From Geothrix sp. 21YS21S-2 (GTDB taxonomy: Bacteria > Acidobacteriota > Holophagae > Holophagales > Holophagaceae), in the NCBI RefSeq assembly GCF_030846775.1, contig NZ_CP132910.1, forward strand, positions 3,971,001 to 4,035,000: DNA of 64,000 nt, given 5' to 3'. The position numbers were made by a program, and so were the translations under genes. How positions within the stretch are numbered: the first letter of the stretch is position 1; each line of letters starts with the position of its first letter. Below, one piece after another: positions 1 through 9,385 of the stretch. The notes beneath the pieces are model-generated. The model was not told the DNA's origin. It made no database searches and saw nothing but the letters and a program-made list of their open reading frames with translations.

Positions 1-621
1 GGCCATGGCCGGCCAGGACCCGCTCATGCCCAAACGGCTGATGCGCCGCCAGAAGAGCACGCCCATGCGCACGTCCCTGCCGCTCTGGTAGCGGATGCTC
101 TTGAGCGGCAGGCGGACCTCCACGGTGTAGCCGTCGGGTTGCCGCTTCGCCCTGGACTCCCACACCCAGTCCGGGGCCGGGTCCTCGCCCCCGTTCACGG
201 AATCCAGGGCGTCGGCCTGGATGCCCAGGGGGTTCACGAAGAAATGGAGGGCGTTGTGGCCCGTGCCGAAGGTGTCCAGGGAGAAGCCCACCCAGTCGTC
301 GTTCCACAGGTCGTCCCGCTTGCTCAGGCTGGCCTTGATGCGGTCCGGTTCCGTGTCATGACACCTGAATCCGACATACAGCGCCTCGGCGTCGTACGCG
401 AGGTAGACCTCCGTCTCCTGGGGCATGGGGTTGCCGCGCATGGGGTTGTAGGTGCCGAAGGCCCCCGTGGGGAGCCTGGCCCCCGCCCAGGCGGGGTCGC
501 TCAGATCGCCGGTGAGGACGGGGCCGTGGTCCAGGCGCACCGGACGCAGCTCTGGGGCGGCCGCAAGGCCGGGCAGGGCGAGGACCACCAGGAACAGAAG
601 GCTGGGGACAAGGCTTCGCAA
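1..621 (-). CDS. DUF5916-type exported protein, N-terminal part (runs off the window)
   Basis: Only the first 207 codons are present; the 3' end lies beyond base 1. Translation from a TTG start at 621 gives a clear signal peptide (MRSLVPSLLFLVVLALPGLA followed by AAPELR). After it comes a beta-rich region resembling the carbohydrate-binding-like domain at the N-terminus of DUF5916 proteins, with recognisable stretches such as YLAYDAEALYVGFRCHD and DDWVGFSLDTFGTGHNALHF. An in-frame TGA lies two codons upstream, so the TTG is effectively the only useful start. Family members are usually 700 or more residues long, with an outer-membrane-barrel-like C-terminal part. The function is unknown and the location is probably the cell envelope. 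No strong ribosome binding site is visible, so the start is moderately sure and the family assignment fairly sure. Confidence 0.7.
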   Translation of the reverse strand, partial: MRSLVPSLLFLVVLALPGLAAAPELRPVRLDHGPVLTGDLSDPAWAGARLPTGAFGTYNPMRGNPMPQETEVYLAYDAEALYVGFRCHDTEPDRIKASLSKRDDLWNDDWVGFSLDTFGTGHNALHFFVNPLGIQADALDSVNGGEDPAPDWVWESRAKRQPDGYTVEVRLPLKSIRYQSGRDVRMGVLFWRRISRLGMSGSWPAMA

Positions 622-673
622 AGATCACATCCGTGGGCAATCAGGCGGGTTACGCCCGACCCCTCCCGGCGGT

Positions 674-1570
674 TTACGCCTGCGGCCCGGGGAACTCCCT
701 GCCCACCATCTCCAGGAAGGCCTTGCCCGCGATGGAGTGCGACCTGGAGGTGCGGTACACGATGCGAACGTCGCGTCCGATGGCCATCCCCTTCACCGGG
801 GGGGAGACCAGCTCGCCGGATTCCAGCTCCTGCTTGACGCACATGCGGGGGATGAGGGCGATGCCCTCCCCGGCCTTGACGAAGTCCTTGATGGTCTCCA
901 GGTTGGAGAGCTCCATGACGATGCGCAGGGGCACCCGCTCCCGGGCGAAGAAGTCCAGCAGGTGGGTGCGGGTGGGGGTCTGGGCGTGGTGGGCGATGAA
1001 GCTTTCCCGGCCCAGCTGCTCCAGGTCGACCACCTTGTGGGAGGCCAAGGGGTGCCCGGGGAACAGCACCAGGGCCAGCTCGTCCCGGAAGAGGAGCCGG
1101 GTGGTGAGGTCCTTGTGCACCGGGGCGTAGGACAGGAACCCGAAGTCCACGTCCTGGTCCATGAGCAGGGCGGGGATCCCGGAGGAGGGGCAGTGGGCCA
1201 CCTCGATCTTGATGGACTGGTAGGCCCTCCGGAAGGCCCGCACCAGGGGGGGCAGCACATAGCCGCTGACGCTCTCGTTGGCCGCCAGGCGCAGCACTCC
1301 GCGCTTGAAGTGGCGCAGGTTCTCCAGGGTGTGGAAGGCGTCCTGGCGCAGCTGGGCCATGCGCAGGGCATAGTCCAGCAGCGCCGAACCCGAGGCCGTG
1401 AGGGTCACCTTCCGGCTCGACCGGTCCAGGAGGGGGGTGTCGAGCTCGTCCTCAAGACGGCGCAGGGCCTGACTGACCGCCGGCTGGGAACGGTTCAGCT
1501 TCTCCGCCGCCCGGGAGAAACTCCCTTCCTGCGCCAGGCTGATCAGCACTTCCAGTTCCGGAAAGTCCAT
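674..1570 (-). CDS. LysR-family transcriptional regulator
   Basis: This 298-residue protein has the standard LysR layout. The N-terminal winged helix-turn-helix covers about residues 1-60 (FSRAAEKLNRSQPAVSQALR). The rest is a periplasmic-binding-protein-like effector domain from about residue 90, containing ALVLFPGHPLA and the conserved VKAGEGIALIP. It starts 31 bp after ilvC on the same strand and is probably the last gene of the ilvBNC transcript. Control of branched-chain amino acid synthesis is therefore plausible but unproven, since LysR genes more often sit divergent from their targets. It has a normal length and no obvious defects. Confidence 0.88.
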   Translation of the reverse strand: MDFPELEVLISLAQEGSFSRAAEKLNRSQPAVSQALRRLEDELDTPLLDRSSRKVTLTASGSALLDYALRMAQLRQDAFHTLENLRHFKRGVLRLAANESVSGYVLPPLVRAFRRAYQSIKIEVAHCPSSGIPALLMDQDVDFGFLSYAPVHKDLTTRLLFRDELALVLFPGHPLASHKVVDLEQLGRESFIAHHAQTPTRTHLLDFFARERVPLRIVMELSNLETIKDFVKAGEGIALIPRMCVKQELESGELVSPPVKGMAIGRDVRIVYRTSRSHSIAGKAFLEMVGREFPGPQA

Positions 1571-1601
1571 CGGTCCCCAAACCCTCCCCCAAGGGGTTAG
1601 G

Positions 1602-2627
1602 TTATACCTTTGCCTCCGAGGGAGCGAGCATATCCACCGGATCGAGGAAGGGCATGGCCTTGCGGAGGTCGCGGCCCACCTTCTCGATGGGCTCCTGCTT
1701 TTCCGAGGCCCGCTGGGCCTCGAACCAGTTCCGGCCGGTGCGGTTCTCCTTGATCCAGCCCTCGGCGTAGGAGCCGTCCTGGATCTCCTTGAGGATCTTC
1801 TTCATCTCCTCGCGGGATTCGTCGTTGATGATCCGGGGGCCGCCGGTGTAGTCGCCGTATTCCGCGGTGTCGCTGATGGAGTGGCGCATGTAGGTGAGGC
1901 CCCCCCGGTACATAAGGTCCACGATGAGCTTGAGCTCGTGGAAGCATTCGAAGTAGGCGATCTCGGGCTGGTAGCCCGCGTCCACCAGGGTCTTGAAGCC
2001 GGCCTTCACCAGGGCCGACACCCCGCCGCAGAGCACGGCCTTCTCCCCGAAGAGGTCCGTCTCGGTCTCCTCGGTGAAGGTGGTGTCCAGCACCCCGGCG
2101 CGGGTGGCGCCCAGGGCCTTGGCGTAGGCCAGGGCGAAGGCCTTGGCCGTGCCCGAGGCGTCCTGGTGCACGGCCACCAGGGCCGGAACGCCGCCCCCCT
2201 CCACGAACACCTCGCGCACGCGGTGCCCGGGGCCCTTGGGGGCGATCATGCTCACGTCCACGCCTTCCGGAGGCACGATGAGGCCGTAGCGGATGTTGAA
2301 GCCGTGGGCGAACATGAGCGTCTTGCCGGCGGTCAGGGCGGGCTTGATGGCCGAATCGTAGAGCGCGGCCTGGCCGGTGTCGGGGGTGAGCACCATGATG
2401 ACCTCGGCCCAGGCGCAGGCCTCGGCGGGCTCGGGCACCTCGAAGCCGTCCTGCTGGGCCTTGGCGCGGCTTTTGGACCCCGCGGGCAGGCCGATGCGCA
2501 CCAGGGCGCCGCTGTCGCGGAGGTTCTGGGCGTGGGCGTGGCCCTGGGATCCGTAGCCGAGGACAGCGATCCGCTTCCCCCGGATGAGGCCGAGATCGGC
2601 GTCGTCGTCGTAGTAGAGCTTGGCCAT
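1602..2627 (-). CDS. ilvC: Ketol-acid reductoisomerase (class I, NADP-dependent)
   Basis: This 341-residue enzyme converts acetolactate or acetohydroxybutyrate to the dihydroxy acid in valine, isoleucine and leucine synthesis. The N-terminal Rossmann domain has [20 protein letters not shown]. The following beta2-alphaB loop ([12 protein letters not shown]) carries basic and serine residues typical of NADPH use. The C-terminal all-alpha knotted domain contains the metal-binding region [16 protein letters not shown] and the [11 protein letters not shown] segment. The length is that of short class I enzymes. It lies 12 bp downstream of ilvN in the order ilvB-ilvN-ilvC, a classical operon. Confidence 0.97.
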   Translation of the reverse strand: MAKLYYDDDADLGLIRGKRIAVLGYGSQGHAHAQNLRDSGALVRIGLPAGSKSRAKAQQDGFEVPEPAEACAWAEVIMVLTPDTGQAALYDSAIKPALTAGKTLMFAHGFNIRYGLIVPPEGVDVSMIAPKGPGHRVREVFVEGGGVPALVAVHQDASGTAKAFALAYAKALGATRAGVLDTTFTEETETDLFGEKAVLCGGVSALVKAGFKTLVDAGYQPEIAYFECFHELKLIVDLMYRGGLTYMRHSISDTAEYGDYTGGPRIINDESREEMKKILKEIQDGSYAEGWIKENRTGRNWFEAQRASEKQEPIEKVGRDLRKAMPFLDPVDMLAPSEAKV

Positions 2628-2639
2628 GGCGGGAACCTT

Positions 2640-3155
2640 TCAGAAGGAGACGGCGGTCTCGAGGGAGGTGGCGGCCTGCACCGCGCACCGCTGCATGGCC
2701 ACGGCGCCGGTGCGGCCCATTTCCAGCAGGCCGTAGGGGCGCAGGGAGGTCATGAAGGCTTCGATGCGCTCGGGGCTGCCGGAGCTGGCCATGACCATGC
2801 TGTCGGCGCCCACGTCGAGGATCTCGGCCTGGAAGAGGTTGGCGATCTGGAAGAGCCCGGCCTGGGTGGCCCCGGTGGCCGCGACCCGCAGGAGGACGGT
2901 GTCGCGCAGCAGGGGCGTGGCGCCGGTGACGTCCACGACGCTGTGGATGTTCACCAGGCGCTCCAGGAAGTTCTTGGCGGCCCGGGCGGCCTTGTCGTCC
3001 AGGTCGGTGACGAGGGTGAACCGGCTCACGGCCGGGTCCAGGGTGGGGCTGACGGTGAGGCTGTGGATGTTGAAGCCGCGGCGCCGGAAGGTGGAGGCCA
3101 GGCGGTCCAGGACCCCGGGCTCGTTGTCGGTGATGGCGATGAAGATCCTCAGCAT
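2640..3155 (-). CDS. ilvN: Acetolactate synthase small (regulatory) subunit
   Basis: This 171-residue subunit starts at the ATG at 3155. An AGGAGG ribosome binding site overlaps the end of ilvB. The N-terminal ACT domain (residues 1-75) reads RIFIAITDNEPGVLDRLAST, followed by GFNIHSLTVSPT; such domains bind valine and give feedback inhibition. The C-terminal part is the conserved ALS_ss_C domain (LFQAEILDVGADSMVM). It should form the holoenzyme with the adjacent IlvB. The same frame stays open far upstream into ilvB, but that longer reading has no biological support. Confidence 0.95.
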   Translation of the reverse strand: MLRIFIAITDNEPGVLDRLASTFRRRGFNIHSLTVSPTLDPAVSRFTLVTDLDDKAARAAKNFLERLVNIHSVVDVTGATPLLRDTVLLRVAATGATQAGLFQIANLFQAEILDVGADSMVMASSGSPERIEAFMTSLRPYGLLEMGRTGAVAMQRCAVQAATSLETAVSF

Positions 3156-3163
3156 GGCTCCTC

Positions 3164-4897
3164 CTAGCTCGGGGGTTCGTGGATCATGTCCTGGATGCGC
3201 GCGCCAGGGGGGATGAGGGGGTAGACGCTGGCCTCCGGGTCCACCTGGAACTCGATGAGCGTGGAGGTGGCGCTCGCCCGGGCCTCCCGGATGGCCTCGG
3301 CGGCCTCCTCCGGGGTGCGCGCCAGGGCGCCGCGCAGGCCGTAGGCCCGCGCCAGCATGGGGAAGTCGGGGCTGATCGTGAGGGTCGAGGCCGAGCGGCG
3401 GTCCTGGTAGAAGTGCGTCTGCCACTGCCGCACCATGCCCAGGTTGAAGTTGTTGAGCACCGCGATGTCGATCTTCAGGCCCTCCTGGGTGAGGGTCATG
3501 AGCTCCTGGGAGTTCATCTGGATGCCGCCGTCGCCGGCCACCACCCAGACTTCCGCGTCGGGGCAGGCGATCTTGGCGCCGATGGCCGCGGGGAGGGCGA
3601 AGCCCATGGTGCCCAGCCCGCCCGAGGTGATCAGCGTGCGGGGCCGCTGGTGGCGCATGACCTGGGCCTCCCACATCTGGTGCTGGCCCACGTCCGAGAC
3701 CATCACGGAGCCCGGCGCCTGGGTCTGCAGCTCCCGGAGCACGTCCACGGGGCTCATGCCCTCGCCCTTGCGCACCCGGGGCCACTGGGGGGAATCGAAC
3801 AGGGCCTTCATGCCGTCCAGGGTCTCCAGCCAGGGGCCGGTCTCCAGGACGGGGGTCCGCGGCACGAGGCGGTCCAGGACGGCCTTGAGGTCGCCCAGCA
3901 GGGCCAGGTCCACGGGGATGTTCTTGCCCACCTCGGTGGCGTCGATCTCCACGTGGATCTTGCGGGCGTGGGGCGCGAAGGTGGCGGGGTCCCCGGTGAC
4001 CCGGTCGTCGAAGCGCATGCCCAGGGCGATGAGCAGGTCCGCCTCCTGGATGGCGAGGTTGGTCCAGGGGGAGCCGTGCATGCCCATGAAGCCCAGGAAC
4101 AGCGGGTGCCCCGGGGGGAACGCGTCCAGGCCCAGGAGGGTGGCGGCCACGGGGATCCCGGCCCTCTCCGCGAACTCCACGAGGGCGCGGTTGGCGCCGC
4201 TGAGGGTGATGCCGTGGCCGGCCAGGATCAGCGGCCTCCGGCTGCTCTGGATCATGGCCACGGCCCTGGCCAGCAGCTCCTCGGGCACGGGCGGGGGCAC
4301 GTGGCGCAGGTGGCGGCGGGGCGCCGCGGCCTCCCAGTCGAACAGGGCGGTGCGGGTCTGGGCGTCCTTGGTGATGTCCACCAGGACGGGGCCGGGCCGG
4401 CCCGACCGGGCCAGGGCGAAGGCCTCGCGCAGGGCCGGGGCGATGTCCCGGGGGTCGCGCACCAGGTAGTTGTGCTTGGTGATGGGGATGGTCACGCCGG
4501 TGACGTCCACCTCCTGGAAGGCGTCCGTGCCCAGCAGGGGCCCGGACACCTGGCCCGTGATGGCCACCAGGGGGACCGAGTCCATCATGGCCGTGGCCAG
4601 CCCCGTCACGAGGTTCGTGGCGCCCGGGCCGGACGTGGCGATGACCACGCCGGTGCGGCCCGAAGCCCGGGAGTAGCCGTCGGCCATGTGGGTCGCGCCC
4701 TGCTCGTGGCGGGCCAGGACGTGGCGGACGTTGGCGTCCACCATGGCGTCGTAGGTGGGGAGGATGGTGCCCCCCGGGTAGCCGAAGACCACGTCCACGC
4801 CTTCCCGTTCAAGGCACTCCCAGATGATCTTCGCGCCGGAGAGCTCCACCTTGGCGGAGGCGGAGGCGGAGGTGGGGGGCTGGGGAGGGCGTTCCAT
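3164..4897 (-). CDS. ilvB: Acetolactate synthase large (catalytic) subunit
   Basis: This ThDP-dependent enzyme condenses two pyruvates, or pyruvate and 2-oxobutyrate, as the first common step of branched-chain amino acid synthesis. The 577-residue reading from the ATG at 4897 has all three ThDP-enzyme domains. The N-terminal Pyr domain carries the catalytic glutamate (ARHEQGATHMADGYSRASG). The central FAD-binding-type domain follows. The C-terminal PP domain has GDGGIQMNSQEL followed by the NN pair of the ThDP motif. A TTG start 36 bp upstream is possible but adds residues that the family lacks. A hydrophilic Ser/Ala-rich leader precedes the conserved domain. It is the first gene of ilvBNC. 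Confidence 0.95.
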   Translation of the reverse strand: MERPPQPPTSASASAKVELSGAKIIWECLEREGVDVVFGYPGGTILPTYDAMVDANVRHVLARHEQGATHMADGYSRASGRTGVVIATSGPGATNLVTGLATAMMDSVPLVAITGQVSGPLLGTDAFQEVDVTGVTIPITKHNYLVRDPRDIAPALREAFALARSGRPGPVLVDITKDAQTRTALFDWEAAAPRRHLRHVPPPVPEELLARAVAMIQSSRRPLILAGHGITLSGANRALVEFAERAGIPVAATLLGLDAFPPGHPLFLGFMGMHGSPWTNLAIQEADLLIALGMRFDDRVTGDPATFAPHARKIHVEIDATEVGKNIPVDLALLGDLKAVLDRLVPRTPVLETGPWLETLDGMKALFDSPQWPRVRKGEGMSPVDVLRELQTQAPGSVMVSDVGQHQMWEAQVMRHQRPRTLITSGGLGTMGFALPAAIGAKIACPDAEVWVVAGDGGIQMNSQELMTLTQEGLKIDIAVLNNFNLGMVRQWQTHFYQDRRSASTLTISPDFPMLARAYGLRGALARTPEEAAEAIREARASATSTLIEFQVDPEASVYPLIPPGARIQDMIHEPPS

Positions 4898-5151
4898 CTT
4901 CCAGGAATAGACGAGACCCGCTCCGACCCCCAATGAATTACTGGGTACTTTCAGAATTGGAATAGACCTATTGGCGGGGCTGGGGTGGGCCGCCGCCGTT
5001 TACGGAGGTGGACGTCTTCATAAGTTGAGAATCATTCCCTGCAGAAAGGGTAGTTATAACCATTTATCCGACCGATTGAATCACCTACAATGATCAACCG
5101 CCGGATGAACGACCCGTCCGGCATGCTCTTTCCCACCCCAGGAGACCTTCC
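4898..5151. other. Divergent intergenic region between ilvB and the RND operon
   Basis: This gap of about 254 bp separates two divergent operons and must hold both promoters. It is locally AT-rich (around 5040-5100). I see no T-box, no leader peptide rich in Leu/Ile/Val codons and no strong terminator hairpin, so ilv attenuation is not supported. A GGAGA ribosome binding site precedes the adaptor gene at 5152. Confidence 0.5.
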
Positions 5152-6300
5152 ATGGCTACCGATACCACGATGGATGCCCCCCCCAGCACCCGCAGGAGGA
5201 TGGTGATCATGCTCCTGGCCCTGGGACTCCTGCTCGGGCTCCTGGCGGGCTTCAACCTGTTCAGGAACGTCATGATCGGACGCAGCCTGCAGGGCGGCCA
5301 CGAGCCCCCGCAGAGCGTGACCACCGGCGAGGCCCGCCTGGAAAGGTGGCAGCCGGCCCTCAGCGCGGTGGGGACGGTGCGGGCCATCCGCGGCGCCGAC
5401 CTCGCCTTCGAGGTGCCCGGGGTCGTGGTGAAGGTGGAGGCCGCCGCGGGCGCCACCGCCCGCGAGGGGCAGCTGCTGGTCTCGCTCAACGACGAGGCCG
5501 AGCAGGCCCAGTACCGCGCCCTCCAGGCCGCGGCCGACCTGGCCAGGGTCACCTTCCGGCGCGCCAAGGAGCAGATGCAGTCCCGCATCATCAGCCAGGC
5601 CGACTACGATTCCATCGAGGCCGACCTCAAGGCCAAGGACGCCTCCGCCCAGGCCCTGAAGGCCGCCGCCGCCAAGAAGCGGCTCGCCGCGCCCTTCGCG
5701 GGGCGCGTGGGCATCATCGCCACCAGCCCCGGCGCCTACGTGACGCCGGGCACCGCCGTGGTGACCCTGCAGCAGCTGGACCAGGTCTTCGTGGACTTCG
5801 CCCTGCCCCAGCGGGAGATGGGCCGCGTCAAGCCCGGCCAGAAGGTGGCCCTGGCCCTGGACGCCTACCCGGGCCGCACCTTCGCCGGGCGCGTGACCAC
5901 CGTGAACCCCAAGGTGGACGGCGGCACCCGCAACGTCCAGGTGGAGGCCACCTTCGCCAACCCGGGCCAGGCCCTGGTGCCGGGGATGTTCGCCACCGTC
6001 ACCCTGGAGGAAGGCGCCCCGGCCTCCTACCTGACCCTCCCCCAGACCGCGGTGACCTACAACCCCTACGGCTCGATCGTCTTCCTCGCCGTGCAGGGCC
6101 AGGGCGGGCTCCACGCCCAGCAGGCCTTCGTGACCACCGGCCCCACCCGCGGCGACCAGGTGGCCATCCTGAAGGGGCTGGAACCGGGGGCCCAGGTGGT
6201 GACCAGCGGCGGCATGAAGCTGCGCAACGGCACCCCGATCAAGGTGGACAACCGCGTCACGCCCGCCAACGATCCCAGCCCGGCCCCCCAGGAAAAGTGA
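5152..6300 (+). CDS. RND efflux periplasmic adaptor (membrane fusion protein, HlyD/MexA type)
   Basis: This 382-residue protein links an inner-membrane RND pump to an outer-membrane channel. An N-terminal membrane anchor covers about residues 17-40 (MVIMLLALGLLLGLLAGFNL). It is followed by the lipoyl/barrel-sandwich half (GADLAFEVPGVVVKVEAAAG), a short alpha hairpin (residues about 120-170), the second lipoyl half (RLAAPFAGRVGIIATSPGAY) and beta-barrel/MP domains. It has no lipobox, so it is anchored by a transmembrane segment. The AGGAGA ribosome binding site sits well before the ATG. It is 10 bp upstream of the pump gene. No TolC-like channel gene is adjacent. Confidence 0.93.
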   Translation: MATDTTMDAPPSTRRRMVIMLLALGLLLGLLAGFNLFRNVMIGRSLQGGHEPPQSVTTGEARLERWQPALSAVGTVRAIRGADLAFEVPGVVVKVEAAAGATAREGQLLVSLNDEAEQAQYRALQAAADLARVTFRRAKEQMQSRIISQADYDSIEADLKAKDASAQALKAAAAKKRLAAPFAGRVGIIATSPGAYVTPGTAVVTLQQLDQVFVDFALPQREMGRVKPGQKVALALDAYPGRTFAGRVTTVNPKVDGGTRNVQVEATFANPGQALVPGMFATVTLEEGAPASYLTLPQTAVTYNPYGSIVFLAVQGQGGLHAQQAFVTTGPTRGDQVAILKGLEPGAQVVTSGGMKLRNGTPIKVDNRVTPANDPSPAPQEK

Positions 6301-6310
6301 GGCCGCGCGC

Positions 6311-9300
6311 ATGAACTTCACCGATCTCTTCATCCGCAAGCCCGTCGTGGCCACGGTGGTGAGCGCGCTCATCCTCGTGCTGGGGCTGCGCTCCATCTTC
6401 AACCTGCCCGTCAACCAGTACCCCAAGACCGAGCACGCCGTGGTGACGGTGAACACCTCCTACTACGGCGCCGACTCCGGCACGGTGGGCGGCTTCATCA
6501 CCCAGCCCCTGGAGTCCAGCATCGCCCAGGCCCAGGGCATCGACTACCTCTCCTCCACCAGCGTCAACGGCCTCTCCACCATCGTCGCCACGCTGCGCCT
6601 GAACTACAGCGCCAACAAGGCCCTCACCGAGATCACCACCCAGGTGAACGCCGTGAAGAACCAGCTGCCCCCCGCCGCGCAGCAGCCGGTGATCACGGTG
6701 CAGATGAGCGACAACACCGACGCCATGTACATGGGCTTCTACAGCGAGGTCCTGCCCACCAACAACATCACCGACTACCTCTCCCGGGTGGTCAAGCCCC
6801 GGCTCGACTCCATCCCCGGCGTGCAGACCGCCGAGATCCTGGGCGCCCGCAACTTCGCCCTGCGGGCCTGGCTGGACCCGGTGCGCATGGCCGCCCACGG
6901 CGTGACCGCCACGGACGTGAGCAAGGCCATCCAGAACAACAACGTCCTCTCGGCCCTGGGCAGCACCAAGGGTCAGATGGTCACCGTGGACCTGCTGGCG
7001 GCCACGGACCTCCACACCGTGGAGGAGTTCCGCAAGCTCTCGGTGCGCCAGGCCGGGGGCGCCATCGTGCGCCTGGAGGACGTGGCCACCGTCAGCCTCG
7101 GGGCCGACGACTACTCCTTCAACGTCTCCTTCGACGGGCGCCAGTCGGTCTTCATCGGCATCAAGGTGGCCCCCGAGGCCAACATCCTGGAGGTGGCCAA
7201 GCGGGTGCGCAACGCCTTCCCCGAGATCCAGTCCCAGCTGCCCACCGGGCTCACCGGGCAGATCGTCTACGACGGCACCCACTTCATCAACACCTCGATC
7301 GAGGAGGTCATCAAGACCCTGGTGGAGGCCCTGCTCATCGTCACGGTGGTCATCTTCCTCTTCCTGGGCACCCTGCGGGCCGTGGCCGTGCCGGTCATCG
7401 CCATGCCGCTGTCCCTGGTGGGCACCTTCGCGGTCATGCTGGCCCTGGGCTACACCATCAACCTCCTGACCCTCCTGGCCCTGGTGCTGGGCATCGGCCT
7501 GGTGGTGGACGACGCCATCATCGTGGTGGAGAACGCCGACCGCCACATGCGGGAGGGCAAGAGCCCCCTGGAGGCCGCCATCCTCGCCGCGCGGGAGCTG
7601 GGCGGGCCCATCCTGGCCATGACCGTGGTGCTGGTGGCGGTGTACGTGCCCATCGGCTTCCAGGGGGGCCTCACGGGGAGCCTGTTCACCGAGTTCGCCT
7701 TCACCCTGGCCGGGGCCGTGGCCGTCTCGGCCGTGGTGGCCCTGACGCTTTCGCCCATGATGTGCGCGAAGTTCTTCAAGGCCGAACAGGACTCCAACCG
7801 GTTCGTGAGATTCATCGACGGCCAGTTCGAGTGGTTCCACGGGCACTACCTGCGCCTCCTGAGGAGCGTCCTGGCCACCTCGGCGGTGCCGGCGGTCATG
7901 GGCCTGCTGATCCTCGTCGCCACGGGCTTCCTCTTCGCCACCTCCAAGTCCGAGCTGGCGCCCCAGGAGGACCAGGGCTTCATCCTGGCCTCCATCACCG
8001 GCCCCCCCAACTCCACCGTGCAGCAGATGCAGACCTACGCCGACCAGGTGTACGGCATCGCCAAGTCCTACCCCGAATACCAGGCCATGTTCCAGTTCAC
8101 CAACGCCGGCAGCGCCTTCGCGGGCCTGATCCTGAAGCCCTGGGACCAGCGGACCCGGTCCGGGGAGACGGTGCAGCAGGCCTTCCAGGGGGACACCTCG
8201 GGCATCGCCGGGGCCCAGGTGGCCACCTTCCAGCCGCCCTCCCTGCCCGGGGCCTCGGGCCTGCCGGTGCAGTTCGTCATCAAGACCACCGAGCCCTTCG
8301 AGCGCCTGGACGAGGTCTCCAGGGCCGTCCTGGACAAGGCCCGCGCCAGCGGGATGTTCTACTTCGTGGACACCGACCTGAAGATCGACAAGCCCCAGAG
8401 CACCCTCGTGGTGGACCGGGACATGGTGGCGACCCTGGGCCTGACCCAGCAGGACGTGGGCGGGGCCCTCACCGACGCCCTGGGCGGAAACTACGTCAAC
8501 TATTTCGCCATCGGCGGCCGGTCCTACCGCGTCATCCCCCAGGTGCTGCAGGTGGACCGCCTCAACTCCGATCAGGTGTTGGACTTCCACCTGCGCAACG
8601 GGGACGGGACCCTCTTCCCCGCGGGCACCGTGGCCACCCTGAAGGACTCCGTGGCGCCCCAGGCGATCCGGCGCTTCCAGCAGCTGAATTCCGCCACGAT
8701 CTCGGGCGTCTACGGCCCGAACTTCTCCCAGGAGCAGGTGCTGGACTTCTTCCGCAAGGCGCTGCGCGACAGCGCCCCCCCGGGCTACCAGGCCGACTAC
8801 TCCGGCGTCTCCAGGCAGTACATGCAGGAGGCCGGGGGCTTCGTCATCACCCTGGGCTTCGCGGTCATCATCGTCTTCCTGGCCCTGGCCGCGCAGTTCA
8901 ACAGCCTGCGGGACCCGCTGATCATCCTGGTCTCCGTGCCCATGGCGCTCTTCGGGGCCCTGATCTTCATCAACCTGGGCCTGGCCTCCCTCAACATCTA
9001 CACCCAGGTGGGCCTGGTGACCCTCATGGGCCTGATCAGCAAGCACGGCATCCTCATCGTGCAGTTCGCCAACGAGCTGCAGGCCGCGGGGCGAACCCGC
9101 CTGGAGGCCATCGCCGAGGCCTCCGCCATCCGGCTCCGCCCCATCCTCATGACCACCGCGGCCATGGTGCTCGGCGTGTTCCCCTTGGTGATCGCCGGGG
9201 GCGCCGGGGCCGCCGGGAGGCGGGCCATGGGCCTGGTGATCTTCACGGGGCTTTCCATCGGGACGGTCTTCACCCTCTTCGTGGTGCCGGCCTTCTACAA

Positions 9301-9334
9301 CCTCTTCGCCTCCCAGCGGCGTTCTGGAGACTAG
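6311..9334 (+). CDS. RND efflux transporter, inner-membrane pump (AcrB/MexB superfamily, HAE1-like)
   Basis: This 1007-residue protein has the duplicated RND fold: 12 predicted membrane segments with large periplasmic loops after TM1 and TM7. The proton-relay aspartate pair is intact in TM4 (LGIGLVVDDAIIVVENADRH). The second half has the matching GLISKHGILIVQFANE region. The N-terminus (MNFTDLFIRKPVVATVVSAL) is typical of pumps exporting drugs, detergents or other amphiphiles. It forms an operon with the adaptor 10 bp upstream. The substrate cannot be told from sequence. It ends 51 bp before lpxD. Confidence 0.95.
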   Translation: MNFTDLFIRKPVVATVVSALILVLGLRSIFNLPVNQYPKTEHAVVTVNTSYYGADSGTVGGFITQPLESSIAQAQGIDYLSSTSVNGLSTIVATLRLNYSANKALTEITTQVNAVKNQLPPAAQQPVITVQMSDNTDAMYMGFYSEVLPTNNITDYLSRVVKPRLDSIPGVQTAEILGARNFALRAWLDPVRMAAHGVTATDVSKAIQNNNVLSALGSTKGQMVTVDLLAATDLHTVEEFRKLSVRQAGGAIVRLEDVATVSLGADDYSFNVSFDGRQSVFIGIKVAPEANILEVAKRVRNAFPEIQSQLPTGLTGQIVYDGTHFINTSIEEVIKTLVEALLIVTVVIFLFLGTLRAVAVPVIAMPLSLVGTFAVMLALGYTINLLTLLALVLGIGLVVDDAIIVVENADRHMREGKSPLEAAILAARELGGPILAMTVVLVAVYVPIGFQGGLTGSLFTEFAFTLAGAVAVSAVVALTLSPMMCAKFFKAEQDSNRFVRFIDGQFEWFHGHYLRLLRSVLATSAVPAVMGLLILVATGFLFATSKSELAPQEDQGFILASITGPPNSTVQQMQTYADQVYGIAKSYPEYQAMFQFTNAGSAFAGLILKPWDQRTRSGETVQQAFQGDTSGIAGAQVATFQPPSLPGASGLPVQFVIKTTEPFERLDEVSRAVLDKARASGMFYFVDTDLKIDKPQSTLVVDRDMVATLGLTQQDVGGALTDALGGNYVNYFAIGGRSYRVIPQVLQVDRLNSDQVLDFHLRNGDGTLFPAGTVATLKDSVAPQAIRRFQQLNSATISGVYGPNFSQEQVLDFFRKALRDSAPPGYQADYSGVSRQYMQEAGGFVITLGFAVIIVFLALAAQFNSLRDPLIILVSVPMALFGALIFINLGLASLNIYTQVGLVTLMGLISKHGILIVQFANELQAAGRTRLEAIAEASAIRLRPILMTTAAMVLGVFPLVIAGGAGAAGRRAMGLVIFTGLSIGTVFTLFVVPAFYNLFASQRRSGD

Positions 9335-9385
9335 ATTTCCCGAGGTTCCGCCGGATAATGTCGGTGGATCCCAAAGGACGAACCG

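Noticed and set aside
4968-5021. 17-codon minus-strand ORF upstream of ilvB as a possible attenuator leader peptide
   Set aside because: It contains no Leu/Ile/Val run (MKTSTSVNGGGPPQPRQ) and no terminator/antiterminator pair follows.
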